Positions 1 to 13,290 of a stretch of 64,000 nucleotides of DNA are shown one piece after another. The translations under genes were made by a program, and so were the position numbers. The stretch is from Hydractinia symbiolongicarpus (taxonomy: Eukaryota > Cnidaria > Hydrozoa > Anthoathecata > Hydractiniidae). The notes beneath the pieces were generated by a model. It was not told the DNA's origin, ran no database searches, and was given only the letters and a program-made list of their open reading frames with translations. The stretch covers positions 34,437,501 to 34,501,500 of the forward strand of contig NC_079878.1 of the NCBI RefSeq assembly GCF_029227915.1, written 5' to 3'. The first letter of the stretch is position 1, and each line of letters starts with the position of its first letter.

Positions 1-3000
1 ACTGTTAAAAGCGATGCAACCTTTTAATATCAGATAAATATCGCTAAATACATGTTGGTACGAATATGTGACCCAACCGTTGTAACTCAAACGCACTGAC
101 ACCGTTAGAAAGTCAATGAAATGTACTTTTCGAAACTGTCGCTATTTCTTCAGCGCGCGATAACGGCTAGGATTGGTCCCACAGTAAAAAATGACTTATT
201 TTTCTAATTTTATAAATGAAGAACTATCACAGCGCCCAGTGTCATCGCTGAGTTCCGGCAATCATGTCAAATTAAGAAGAATGTTATTTCTTGGAATCAA
301 CTTGTCTCACTTATCACATTTATCAGGTCACAGTCGAAAGTTCGTTCAGTTAAGTCCCACAGTCAATCGCTTTATTGTTAAAAGCGATGCAACCTGAAAA
401 TAACAGAAAAACATCGCTAAATACATATTGGTACGAATATGTGACCCAACCGTTGTAACTCAAACAGACTTACACCGTTAGAATGTCAATGAAATGTAGT
501 TTTTGAAACTGTCACTATTTCTTCAGCGCGCGATAACGGCTAGGATAGGTCCCACAGAAAAAAATGACTTATTAATCTAAACTTTCAAATGAAGCGCTAC
601 CACAGCGCCCAGTGTAATCGCTGAGTTCCGGCAATCATGTCAAATTAAGAAGAATGTTATTTCTTGGAGTCCAATTGTCTCATTCATCACCTTTATCAGG
701 TCACAGTCCAAAGTTAGTTCAATTAAGTCCCCCAGTCAATCGTTTCACTATTAAAAGCGATGCAACTTAGTAATATCATAAAAATATCGGTAAATACATG
801 TTGGTACGAATTTGTGACCCAACCGTTGTAACTCAAACGGACTGACACCGTTAGAAAGTCAATGAAATGTAGTTTTTGAAACTGTCGCTATTTCTTCAGC
901 TCGCGAAAACGGATAGGATTGGTCCCACAGTAAAGAATGATTTATTTATCTAAATATTTAAATGAAGCGCTACCACAGCGCCCAGTGTAATCGCTGAGTT
1001 CCGGCAATCACGTCAAATTAAGAATAATGTTATTTCTTGGAATCCAATTGTCTCAATTATCACATTTATCATGTCACAGTCCAAAGTTAGTTCAATTAAA
1101 TCTCACAGCCAATCGTTTCATTGCTAAAAGTGATGCAACCTAGTACTATCAGAAAAACCTTGCTAAGTACATGTTGGTACGAATATGTGACCCAGCCGTT
1201 GTAACTCAAACGAACTTACACCGTTAGAATGTCAATGAAATGTAGTTTTTGATACTGTCGCTATTTCTTCAGCCCGCGATGACGACTAGGATAGGTCCCA
1301 CAGTAAAAAATGACTTATTAATCTAAATTTTTAGATGAAGCGCTACCACAGCACCCAGTGTAATCGCTGAGTTCTGGCAATCATGTCAAATTAAGAAGAA
1401 TGTTATTTCTTGGAGTCCAATTTTCCCATTTATCACATTTATCAGGTCACAGTCTAAAGTTAGTTCAATTAAATCCCACAGTCAATCGTTTCACTGTTAA
1501 AAGCGATGCAACCTTGTAATATCAGATAAATATCGCTAAATACATGTTGGTATGAATATGTGACCAAACCGTTGTAACTCAAACGCACTGACACCGTTAG
1601 AAAGTCAATGAAATGTACTTTTTGAAACTGTCGCTAATTCTTCAGCGCGCGATAACGGCTAGGAATGGTCCTACAGTAAAAAGAATGATTTATTTATCTA
1701 AATGTTTAAATGAAGCGCTACCACAGCGCTCAGTGTAATCGCTGAGTTCCGGCAATCACGTCAAATTAAGAAAAATGTTATTTCTTGGAGTCCAATTGTC
1801 TCATTTATCACATTTATCAGGTCACAGTCAGTCCAAAGTTAGTTCAATTAAGTCACACAGTCAATCGCTTCATTGTTAAAAGCGATGCAACCTAAAAATA
1901 ACAGAAAAACATCGCTAAATACATATTGGTACGAATATGTGACCCAACCGTTGTAACACAAACGGACTTACACCGTTAGAAAGTCAATGAAATGTAGTTT
2001 TTGAAACTGTCACTATTTCTTCAGCGCGCGATAACGGCTAGGATAGGTACCACAGTAAAAAATGACTTATTAATCTAAACTTTTAAATGAAGCGTTACCA
2101 CAGCGCCCAGTGTAATCGCTGAGTTCCGGCAATCATGTCAAATTAAGAAGAATGTTATTTCTTGGAGTCCAATTGTCTCATTTATCACCTTTATCAGGTC
2201 ATAGTCCAAAGTTAGTTCAATTAAGTCCCACAGTCAATCGTTTCACTGTTAAAAGCGATGCAACCTAGTAATATCATAAAAATATCGCTAAATACATGTT
2301 GGTACGAATTTGTGACCCAACCGTTGTAACTCAAACGGACTGATACGGTTAGAAAGTCAATGAAATGTAGTTTTTGAAACTGTCGCTATTTCTTAAGTTT
2401 GCGAAAACGGATAGGATTGGTCCCACAGTAAAGAATGATTTATTTATCTAAATATTTAAGTGAAGCGCTACCAAAGCGCCCAGTGTAATCGCTGAGTTCC
2501 GGCAATCACGTCAAATTAAGAATAATGTTACTTCTTGGAGTCAACTTGTCTCACTTATAACATTTATAAGGTCACAATCCAAAATCATTTCAATTTAGTC
2601 CCAGAGTCAATCGTTTCACTGTTAAAAGCGATGCAACCTAGTAATATCAGATAAATATCGCTGAATACATGATGGTACGAATATGTGACCCAACCGTTGT
2701 AACTCAAACGGACTGACACCGTTAGAAAGTCAATGAAATGTAGTTTTTGAAACTGTCGCTATTTCTTCAGCTCGCGAAAACGGATAGGATTGGTCCCACA
2801 GTAAAGAATGATTTATTTATCTAAATATTTAAATGAAGCGCTACCACAGCGCCCAGTGTAATCGCTGAGTTCCGGCAATCACGTCAAATTAAGAATAATG
2901 TTATTTCTTGGAATCCAATTGTCTCATTTATCACATTTATCATGTCACAATCCAAAGTTAGTTCAATTAAGTCTCACAGCCAATCGTTTCATTGCTAAAA

Positions 3001-6000
3001 GTGATGCAACCTAGTACTATCAGAAAAACATCGCTAAGTACATGTTGGTACGAATATGTGACCCAGCCGTTGTAACTCAATCGAACTTACACCGTTAGAA
3101 TGTCAATGAAATGTAGTTTTTGATACTGTCGCTATTTCTTCAGCGCGCGATGACGACTAGGATAGGTCCCACAGTAAAAAATGACTTATTAATCTAAATT
3201 TTTAGATGAAGCGCTACCACAGCACCCAGTGTAATCGCTGAGTTCTGGCAATCATGTCAAATTAAGAAGAATGTTATTTCTTGGAGTCCAATTTTCCCAT
3301 TTATCACATCTATCAGGTCACAGTCTAAAGTTAGTTCAATTAAATCCCACAGTCAATCGTTTCACTGTTAAAAGCGATGCAACCTTGTAATATCAGATAA
3401 ATATCGCTAAATACATGTTGGTACGAATATGTGACCCAACCGTTGTAACTCAAACGCACTGACACCGTTAGAAAGTCAATGAAATGTACTTTTTGAAACT
3501 GTCGCTATTTCTTCAGCGCGCGATAACGGCTAGGAATGGTCCCACAGTAAAAAGAATGATTTATTTATCTAAATGTTTAAATGAAGCGCTACCACAGCGC
3601 TCAGTGTAATCGCTGAGTTCCGGCAATCACGTCAAATTAAGAAGAATGTTATTTCTTGGAGTCCAAATGTCTCATTTATCACATTTATCAGGTCACAGTC
3701 AGTCCAAAGTTAGTTCAATTAAGTCACACAGTCAATCGCTTCATTGTTAAAAGCGATGCAACCTAAAAATAACAGAAAAACATCGCTAAATACATATTGG
3801 TACGAATATGTGACCCAACCGTTGTAACTCAAACGGACTTACACCGTTAGAAAGTCAATGAAATGTAGTTTTTGAAACTGTCACTATTTCTTCAGCGCGC
3901 GATAACGGCTAGGATAGGTACCACAGTAAAAAATGACTTATTAATCTAAACTTTTAAATGAAGCGTTACCACAGCGCCCAGTGTAATCGCTGAGTTCCGG
4001 CAATCATGTCAAATTAAGAAGAATGTTATTTCTTGGAGTCCAATTGTCTCATTTATCACATTTATCATGTCACAGTCCAAAGTTGGTTCAATTAAATCCC
4101 ACAGCCAATCGTTTCATTGCTAAAAGTGATGCAACCTGGTAATATCAGAAAAACATCGCTAAGTACATGTTGGTACGAATATGTGACCCGGCCGTTGTAA
4201 CTCAAACGAACTTACACCGTTAGAAAGTCAATGAAATGTAGTTTTTGATACTGTCGCTATTTCTTCAGCGCGCGATGACGACTAGGATAGGTCCCACAGT
4301 AAAAAATGACTTATTAATCTTAATTTTTAGATGAAGCGCTACCACAGCACCCAGTGTAATCGCTGAGTTCTGGCAATCATGTCAAATTAAGAAGAATGTT
4401 ATTTCTTGGAGTCCAATTTTCCCATTTATCACATTTATCAGGTCACAGTCCAAAGTTAGCTCAATTAAATCCCACAATCAATCGTTTCACTGTTAAAAGC
4501 GATGCAACCTTGTAATATCAGATAAATATCGCTGAATACATGATGGTACGAATATGTGACCCAACCGCTGTAACTCAAACGGACTGACACCGTTAGAAAG
4601 TCAATGAAATGTAGTTTTTGAAACTGTCGCTATTTCTTCAGCTCGCGAAAACGGATAGGATTGGTCCCACAGTAAAGAATGATTTATTTATCTAAATATT
4701 TAAATGAAGCGCTACCACAGCGCCCAGTGTAATCGCTGAGTTCCGGCAATCACGTCAAATTAAGAATAATGTTATTTCTTGGAATCCAATTGTCTCATAT
4801 ATCACATTTATCATGTCACAGTCCAAAGTTAGTTCAAATAAATCTCACAGCCAATCGTTTCATTGCTAAAAGTGATGCAACCTAGTACTATCAGAAAAAC
4901 ATCGCTAAGTACATGTTGGTACGAATATGTGACCCAGCCGTTGTAACTCAATCGAACTTACACCGTTAGAATGTCAATGAAATGTAGTTTTTGATACTGT
5001 CGCTATTTCTTCAGCGCGCGATGACGACTAGGATTGGTCCCACAGTAAAAAATGACTTATTAATCTAAATTTTTAGATGAAGCGCTACCACAGCACCCAG
5101 TGTAATCGCTGAGTTCTGGCAATCATGTCAAATTAAGAAGAATGTTATTTCTTGGAGTCCAATTTTCCCATTTATCACATTTATCAGGTCACAGTCTAAA
5201 GTTAGTTCAATTAAATCCCACAGTCAATCGTTTCACTGTTAAAAGCGATGCAACCTTGTAATATCAGATAAATATCGCTAAATACATGTTGGTACGAATA
5301 TGTGACCCAACCGTTGTAACTCAAACGCACTGACACCGTTAGAAAGTCAATGAAATGTACTTTTTGAAACTGTCGCTATTTCTTCAGCGCGCGATAACGG
5401 CTAGGAATGGTCCCACAGTAAAAATAATGATTTATTTATCTAAATGTTTAAATGAAGCGCTACCACAGCGCTCAGTGTAATCGCTGAGTTCCGGCAATCA
5501 CGTCAAATTAAGAAGAATGTTATTTCTTGGAGTCCAATTGTCTCATTTATCACATTTATCAGGTCACAGTCAGTCCAAAGTTAGTTCAATTAAGTCACAC
5601 AGTCAATCGCTTCATTGTTAAAAGCGATGCAACCTAAAAATAACAGAAAAACATCGCTAAATACATATTGGTACAAATATGTGACCCAACCGTTGTAACT
5701 CAAACGGACTTACACCGTTAGAAAGTCAATGAAATGTAGTTTTTGAAACTGTCACTATTTCTTCAGCGCGCGATAACGGCTAGGATAGGTACCACAGTAA
5801 AAAATGACTTATTAATCTAAACTTTTAAATGAAGCGTTACCACAGCGCCCAGTGTAATCGCTGAGTTCCGGCAATCATGTCAAATTAAGAAGAATGTTAT
5901 TTCTTGGAGTCCAATTGTCTCATTTATCACCTTTATCAGGTCACAGTCCAAAGTTAGTTCAATTAAGTCCCACAGTCAATCGTTTCACTGTTAAAAGCGA

Positions 6001-9000
6001 TGCAACCTAGTAATATCATAAAAATATCGCTAAATACATGTTGGTACGAATTTGTGACCCAAACGTTGTAACTCAAACGGACTGACACCGTTAGAAAGTC
6101 AATGAAATGTAGTTTTTGAAACTGTCGCTATTTCTTCAGTTTGCGAAAACGGATAGGATTGGTCCCACAGTAAAGAATGATTTATTTATCTAAATATTTA
6201 AGTGAAGCGCTACCAAAGCGCCCAGTGTAATCGCTGAGTTCCGGCAATCACGTCAAATTAAGAATAATGTTTTTTCTTGGAGTCCAATTGTCTCATTTAT
6301 CACATTTATCATGTCACAGTCCAAAGTTGGTTCAATTAAATCCCACAGCCAATCGTTTCATTGCTAAAAGTGATGCAACCTGGTAATATCAGAAAAACAT
6401 CGCTAAGTACATGTTGGTTCGAATATGTGACCCAACCGTTGTAACTCAGACGGACTTACACCGTTAGAAAGTCAATGAAATGTACTTTTTGAAACTGTCG
6501 CTAATTCTTCAGCACGCTATGACGGTTAGGATAGGTCCCACAGTATAAAATGACTTATTAATCTAAATTTTTAAATGAAGCGCTACCACAGCGCCCAGTA
6601 TATTCGCTGAGTTTCGGCAATCGTGTCAAATTAGGAAGAATGTTACTTCTTGGAGTCAACTTGTCTCACTTATAACATTTATAAGGTCACAATCCAAAAT
6701 CATTTCAATTTAGTCCCAGAGTCAATCGTTTCACTGTTAAAAGCGATGCAACCTAGTAATATCAGATAAATATCGCTGAAGACATGATGGTACGAATATG
6801 TGACCCAACCGTTGTAACTCAAACGGACTGACACCGTTAGAAAGTCAATGAAATGTAGTTTTTGAAACTGTCGCTATTTCTTCAGCTCGCAAAAACGGAT
6901 AGGATTGGTCCCACAGTAAAGAATGATTTATTTATCTAAATATTTAAATGAAGCGCTACCACAGCGCCCAGTGTAATCGCTGAGTTCCGGCCATTACGTC
7001 AAATTAAGAATAACGTTATTTCTTGGAATCCAATTGTCTCATTTATCACATTTATCATGTCACAGTCCAAAGTTAGTTCAATTAAATCTCACAGCCAATC
7101 GTTTCATTGCTAAAAGTGATGCAACCTAGTACTATCAGAAAAACATCGCTAAGTACATGTTGGTACGAATATGTGACCCAGCCGTTGTAACTCAATCGAA
7201 CTTACACCGTTAGAATGTCAATGAAATGTAGTTTTTGATACTGTCGCTATTTCTTCAGCGCGCGATGACGACTAGGATAGGTCCCACAGTAAAAAATGAC
7301 TTATTAATCTAAATTTTTAGATGAAGCGCTACCACAGCACCCAGTGGAATCGCTGAGTTCTGGCAATCATGTCAAATTAAGAAGAATGTTATTTCTTGGA
7401 GTCCAATTTTCCCATTTATCACATTTATCAGGTCACAGTCTAAAGTTAGTTCAATTAAATCCCACAGTCAATCGTTTCACTGTTAAAAGCGATGCAACCT
7501 TGTAATATCAGATAAATATCGCTAAGTACATGTTGGTACGAATATGTGACCCAACCGTTGTAACTCAAACGCACTGACACCGTTAGAAAGTCAATGAAAT
7601 GTACTTTTTGAAACTGTCGCTATTTCTTCAGCGCGCGATAACGGCTAGGAATGGTCCCACAGTAAAAAGAAGGATTTATTTATCTAAATGTTTAAATGAA
7701 GCGCTACCACAGCGCTCAGTGTAATCGCTGAGTTTCGGCAATCACGTCAAATTAAGAAGAATGTTATTTCTTGGAGTTCAATTGTCTCATTTATCACACT
7801 TATCAGGTCACAGTCAGTCCAAAGTTAGTTCAATTAAGTCACACAGTCAATCGCTTCATTGTTAAAAGCGATGCAACCTAAAAATAACAGAAAAACATCG
7901 CTAAATACATATTGGTACGAATATGTGACCCAACCGTTGTAACTCAAACGGACTTACACCGTTAGAAAGTCAATGAAATGTAGTTTTTGAAACTGTCACT
8001 ATTTCTTCAGCGCGCGATAACGGCTATGATAGGTACCACAGTAAAAAATGACTTATTAATCTAAACTTTTAAATGAAGCGTTACCACAGCGCCCAGTGTA
8101 ATCGCTGAGTTCCGGCAGTCATGTCAAATTAAGAAGAATGTTATTTCTTGGAGTCCAATTGTCTCATTTATCACCTTTATCAGGTCACAGTCCAAAGTTA
8201 GTTCAATTAAGTCCCACAGTCAATCGTTTCACTGTTAAAAGCGATGCAACCTAGTAATATCATAAAAATATCGCTAAATACATGTTGGTATGAATTTGTG
8301 ACCCAACCGTTGTAACTCAAACGGACTGACACCGTTAGAAAGTCAATGAAATGTAGTTTTTGAAACTGTCGCTATTTCTTCAGTTTGCGAAAACGGATAA
8401 GAATGGTCCCACAGTAAAAAGAAGGATTTATTTATCTAAATGTTTAAATGAAGCGCTACCACAGCGCTCAGTGTAATCGCTGAGTTTCGGCAATCACGTC
8501 AAATTAAGAAGAATGTTATTTCTTGGAGTCCAATTGTCTCATTTATCACACTTATCAGGTCACAGTCAGTCCAAAGTTAGTTCAATTAAGTCACACAGTC
8601 AATCGCTTCATTGTTAAAAGCGATGCAACCTAAAAATAACAGAAAAACATCGCTAAATACATATTGGTACGAATATGTGACCCAACCGTTGTAACTCAAA
8701 CGGACTTACACCGTTAGAAAGTCAATGAAATGTAGTTTTTGAAACTGTCACTATTTCTTCAGCGCGCGATAACGGCTATGATAGGTACCACAGTAAAAAA
8801 TGACTTATTAATCTAAACTTTTAAATGAAGCGTTACCACAGCGCCCAGTGTAATCGCTGAGTTCCGGCAGTCATGTCAAATTAAGAAGAATGTTATTTCT
8901 TGGAGTCCAATTGTCTCATTTATCACCTTTATCAGGTCACAGTCCAAAGTTAGTTCAATTAAGTCCCACAGTCAATCGTTTCACTGTTAAAAGCGATGCA

Positions 9001-10111
9001 ACCTAGTAATATCATAAAAATATCGCTAAATACATGTTGGTACGAATTTGTGACCCAACCGTTGTAACTCAAACGGACTGACACCGTTAGAAAGTCAATG
9101 AAATGTAGTTTTTGAAACTGTCGCTATTTCTTCAGTTTGCGAAAACGGATAGGATTGGTCCCACAGTAAAGAATGATTTATTTATCTAAATATTTAAGTG
9201 AAGCGCTACCAAAGCGCCCAGTGTAATCGCTGAGTTCCGGCAATCACGTCAAATTAAGAATAATGTTATTTCTTGGAGTCCAATTGTCTCATTTATCACA
9301 TTTATCATGTCACAGTCCAAAGTTGGTTCAATTAAATCCCACAGCCAATCGTTTCATTGCTAATAGTGATGCAACCTGGTAATATCAGAAAAACATCGCT
9401 AAGTACATGTTGGTACGAATATGTGACCCGGCCGTTGTAACTCAAACGAACTTACACCGTTAGAAAGTCAATGAAATGTAGTTTTTGATACTGTCGCTAT
9501 TTCTTCAGCGCGCGATGACGACTAGGATAGGTCCCACAGTAAAAAATGACTTATTAATCTAAATTTTTAGATGAAGCGCTACCACAGCACCCAGTGTCAT
9601 CGCTGAGTTCTGGCAATCATGTCAAATTAAGAAGAATGTTATTTCTTGGAGTCCAATTTTTCCATTTATCACATTTATCAGGTCACAGTCCAAAGTTAGC
9701 TCAATTAAATCCCACAATCAATCGTTTCACTGTTAAAAGCGATGCAACCTTGTAATATTAGATAAATATCGCTAAATACATGTTGGTACGAATATGTGAC
9801 CCAACCGTTGTAACTCAGACGGACTTACACCGTTAGAAAGTCAATGAAATGTACTTTTTGAAAATGTCGCTAATTCTTCAGCACGCTATGACGGTTAGGA
9901 TAGGTCCCACAGTATAAAATGACTTATTAATCTAAATTTTTAAATGAAGCGCTACCACAGCGCCCAGTATATTCGCTGAGTTTCGGCAATCATGTCAAAT
10001 TAGGAAGAATGTTACTTCTTGGAGTAAACTTGTCTCACTTGTAACATTTATAAGGTCACAATCCAAAATCATTTCAATTTAGTCCCAGAGTCAATCGTTT
10101 CACTGTTAAAA
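1..10111 (+). repeat. HOR block I: variants A-E, mostly five-monomer order (1871 bp)
   Basis: Variants by sequence after the landmark: A = CCTAAAAATAACAG; B = AATATCATAAAAATATCG followed by GAATTTGTGAC; C = GCTGAATACATGATGG; D = GTGATGC landmark with GCTAAGTACATG (D' has CCTGGTAATATC); E = CCTTGTAATATCAG. Landmarks run E 11, A 384, B 757, D 1130; E 1503, A 1882, B 2255, C 2628, D 3001; E 3374, A 3753, D' 4126, E/C 4499, D 4872; E 5245, A 5624, B 5997, D' 6370, C 6743, D 7116; E 7489, A 7868, B 8241; A 8620, B 8993, D' 9366, E 9739. Most E units are 379 bp through an extra AGTC (CACAGTCAGTCC) and an extra AG in AAAAAGAATG. Spacings of A are 1498, 1871, 1871, 2244 and 752 bp, so the HOR expands and contracts by whole monomers. 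Confidence 0.9.
7650..9153 (+). repeat. Recent 752-bp tandem duplication (two monomers) with hybrid monomer at the joint
   Basis: Positions about 7650-8401 repeat at about 8402-9153. Shared rare bases prove it: AGAAGGATTT (7668 and 8420), CACACTTATCAGG, CGGCTATGATAGGTACC, and GGCAGTCATG. I see only about two substitutions between copies, GGAGTTCAA versus GGAGTCCAA and GGTATGAAT versus GGTACGAAT. The joint lies inside the unit starting at 8241. Its first half is variant B (CAGTTTGCGAAAACGG) and its second half is variant E (GAATGGTCCCACAGTAAAAAG), as expected for an unequal crossover in register between B and E. Confidence 0.9.
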
Positions 10112-10483
10112 GCGATGCAACCTAGTAATATCAGATAAATATCGCTGAATACATGATGGTACGAATATGTGACCCAACCGTTGAAATTCAAACGGACTTA
10201 CACCGTTACAAAGTCAATGAAATGTAGTTTTTGAAACTGTCGTTATTTCTTCAGCTCGCGATAACGGATAGGATTGGTCCTACAGTAAAGAATGACTTAT
10301 TTATCTAAATTGTTCAATGAAGCGCTACCACAGCGCCCAGTGTAATCGCTGAGTTCCAGCAATCATGTCAAATTAAGAAGAATGTTATTTCTTGGGTCCC
10401 ATTTTCCCATTTATCACATTTATCAGGTCACAGTCCAAAGTTATTTCAATTAAATCCCACAGTCAATCGTTTCACTGTTAAAA

Positions 10484-10995
10484 GCGATGCAACCTAGTAA
10501 TCTCAGAAAAATATCGCTCAATACATGTTGGTACCAACATGTGACGCAACCGTTGTAACTCAAACGGACTGACACCGTTAGAAAGTCAATGAAATGTAGT
10601 TTTTGAAACTGTCGTTATTTCTTCAGCGCGCGATAACGACTAGGATAGGTCCCACAGTAAAAAATGACTTATTAATCTAAATTTTTAAATGAAGCGCTAC
10701 CACAGCGCCCAGTGTAATCGCTGAGTTCCGGCAATCATGTCAAATTAAGAAGAATGTTTTTTCTTGGAGTCCAATTTTCCCATTTATCACATTTATTAGG
10801 TCACAGTCCAAAGTTAGTTCATTTTAAATGAAGCGCTACCACAGCGCCCAGTGTAATCGCTGAGTTCCGGCAATCATGTCAAATTAAGAAGAATGTTATT
10901 TCTTGGAGTCCAATTGTCTCATTTATCACCTTTATCAGGTCACAGTCCTAAGTTAGTTCAATTAAGTCCCACAGTCAATCGTTTCACTGTTAAAA
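10484..10995 (+). repeat. 512-bp unit with out-of-register 139-bp overlap (first occurrence)
   Basis: The sequence runs normally to GTTAGTTC at 10820 and then steps back to TTTTAAATGAAGCGC instead of continuing with AATTAAGTCCC. As a result 10682-10820 and 10821-10959 cover the same part of the monomer, 139 bp apart. The halves are not the same variant. The first has TTTTTTCTTGG and CATTTATTAGG; the second has TTATTTCTTGG, TTGTCTCATTTATCACC and TTTATCAGG, which are B-type. This is therefore a junction between two different monomers joined out of register, not a simple internal duplication. The joint lies near a short shared TTCAxTTxA sequence. Confidence 0.9.
10523..10542. other. Perfect 20-bp palindrome in P monomer
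   Basis: ACATGTTGGTACCAACATGT equals its own reverse complement. Ordinary monomers have ACATGTTGGTACGAATATGT here, with arms that pair incompletely. Two changes (G to C, T to C) make the dyad perfect. It could extrude as a cruciform or bind a dimeric protein; function is not shown. Confidence 0.95.
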
Positions 10996-12525
10996 GCGAT
11001 GCAACCTAGTAATATCATAAAAATATCGCTAAATACATGTTGGTACGAATTTGTGACCCAACCGTTGTAACTCAAACGGACTGACACCGTTAGAAAGTCA
11101 ATGAAATGTAGTTTTTGAAACTGTCGCTATTTCTTCAGTTTGCGAAAACGGATAGGATTGGTCCCACAGTAAAGAATGATTTATTTATCTAAATATTTAA
11201 ATGAAGCGCTACCAAAGCGCCCAGTGTAATCGCTGAGTTCCGGCAATCACGTCAAATTAAGAATAATGTTATTTCTTGGAGTCCAATTGTCTCATTTATC
11301 ACATTTATCATGTCACAGTCCAAAGTTGGTTCAATTAAATCCCACAGCCAATCGTTTCATTGCTAAAAGTGATGCAACCTGGTAATATCAGAAAAACATC
11401 GCTAAGTACATGTTGGTACGAATATGTGACCCAGCCGTTGCAACTCAAACGAACTTACACCGTTAGAAAGTCAATGAAATGTAGTTTTTGATACTGTCGC
11501 TATTTCTTCAGCGCGCGATGACGACTAGGATAAGTCCCACAGTAAAAAATGACTTATTAATCTAAATTTTTAGATGAAGCGCTACCACAGCACCCAGTGT
11601 AATCGCTGAGTTCTGGCAATCATGTCAAATTAAGAAGAATGTTATTTCTTGGAGTCCAATTTTCCCATTTATCACATTTATCAGGTCACAGTCCAAAGTT
11701 AGTTCAATTAAATCCCACAGTCAATCCTTTCACTGTTTAAAGCGATGCGACCTCGTAATATCAGATAAATATCGCTAAATACATGTTGGTACGAATATGT
11801 GACCCAACCGTTGTAACTCAGACGGACTTACACCGTTAGAAAGTCAATGAAATGTACTTTTTGAAACTGTAGCTAATTCTTCAGCACGCTATGACGGTTA
11901 GGATAGGTCCCACAGTAAAAAATGACTTATTATTCTAAATTTTTAATTGAAGCGCTACCACAGCGCCCAGTATATTCGCTGAGTTCCGGCAATCATGTCA
12001 AATTAGGAAGAATGTTACTTCTTGGAGTCAACTTGTCTCACTTATAACATTTATAAGGTTACAATCCAAAATCATTTCAATTTAGTCCCAGAGTCAATCG
12101 TTTCACTGTTAAAAGCGATGCAACCTAGTAATATCAGATAAATATCGCTGAATACATGATGGTACGAATATGTGACCCAACCGTTGAAATTCAAACGGAC
12201 TTACACCGTTACAAAGTCAATGAAATGTAGTTTTTGAAACTGTCGTTATTTCTTCAGCTCGCGATAACGGATAGGATTGGTCGCACAGTAAAGAATGACT
12301 TATTTATCTAAATTGTTCAATGAAGCGCTACCACAGCGCCCAGTGTAATCGCTGAGTTCCGGCAATCATGTCAAATTAAGAAGAATGTTATTTCTTGGGT
12401 CCAATTTTCCCATTTATCACATTTATCAGGTCACAGTCCAAAGTTAGTTCAATTAAATCCCACAGTCAATCGTTTCACTGTTAAAAGCGATGCAACCTAG
12501 TAATCTCAGAAAAATATCGCTAAAT

Positions 12526-12545
12526 ACATGTTGGTACCAACATGT
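12526..12545. other. Perfect 20-bp palindrome in P monomer
   Basis: Same sequence as at 10523-10542, followed by GACGCAACCG, in the unit whose landmark is 12487. Confidence 0.95.
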
Positions 12546-13270
12546 GACGCAACCGTTGTAACTCAAACGGACTGACACCGTTAGAAAGTCAATGAAATGT
12601 AGTTTTTGAAACTGTCGCTATTTTTTCAGCGCGCGATGACGACTAGGATAGGTCCCACAGTAAAAAATGACTTGTTAATCTAAATTTTTAAATGAAGCGC
12701 TACCACAGCGCCCAGTGTAATCGCTGAGTTTCGGCAATCATGTCAAATTAAGAAGAATGTTATTTCTTTTAGTCCAATTTTCTCCTTTACCACAGTTATC
12801 AGGTCACCGTCCAAAGTTTGTTCAATTAAGTCCCACAGTCAATCATTTCATAGTTAAAAGCGATGCAACCTAGTAATATCAGATAAATATCGCTAAATAC
12901 ATGTTTGTATGAATATGTCACACAACCGTTGAAACTCAAACGGACTGACACCGTTTGAAAGTCAATGAAATGTAGCTTTTGAAACTGTCGCTATTTGTTC
13001 AGCGGGCGATAACTGCTAGGATTGGTCCCACAGTAAAATATGACTTTTTAATCTAAATTTTTAAGTGAAGCGCTACCACAGCGCCCAGTGTAATCGCTGA
13101 GTTCCGGCAATCATGTCAAATTAAGAAGAATGTTATTTGTTGGGTCCAATTTTCCCATTTATCACATTTATCAGGTCACAGTCCAAAGTTAGTTCAATTA
13201 AAACCCACAGTCAATCGTTTCACTGTTAAAAGCGATGCAACCTAGTAATCTCAGAAAAATATCGCTAAAT

Positions 13271-13290
13271 ACATGTTGGTACCAACATGT
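13271..13290. other. Perfect 20-bp palindrome in P/E hybrid monomer
   Basis: Same palindrome, but followed by GACCCAACCG rather than GACGCAACCG. The following CGTTGTAACTCAGACGGAC segment is E-like, so the palindrome sits on a recombinant unit (landmark 13232). Confidence 0.95.

Noticed and set aside
191-397. 68-codon open frame on the plus strand near the left end
   Set aside because: It lies wholly inside satellite sequence, is opened by local substitutions and is not kept in the neighbouring units.
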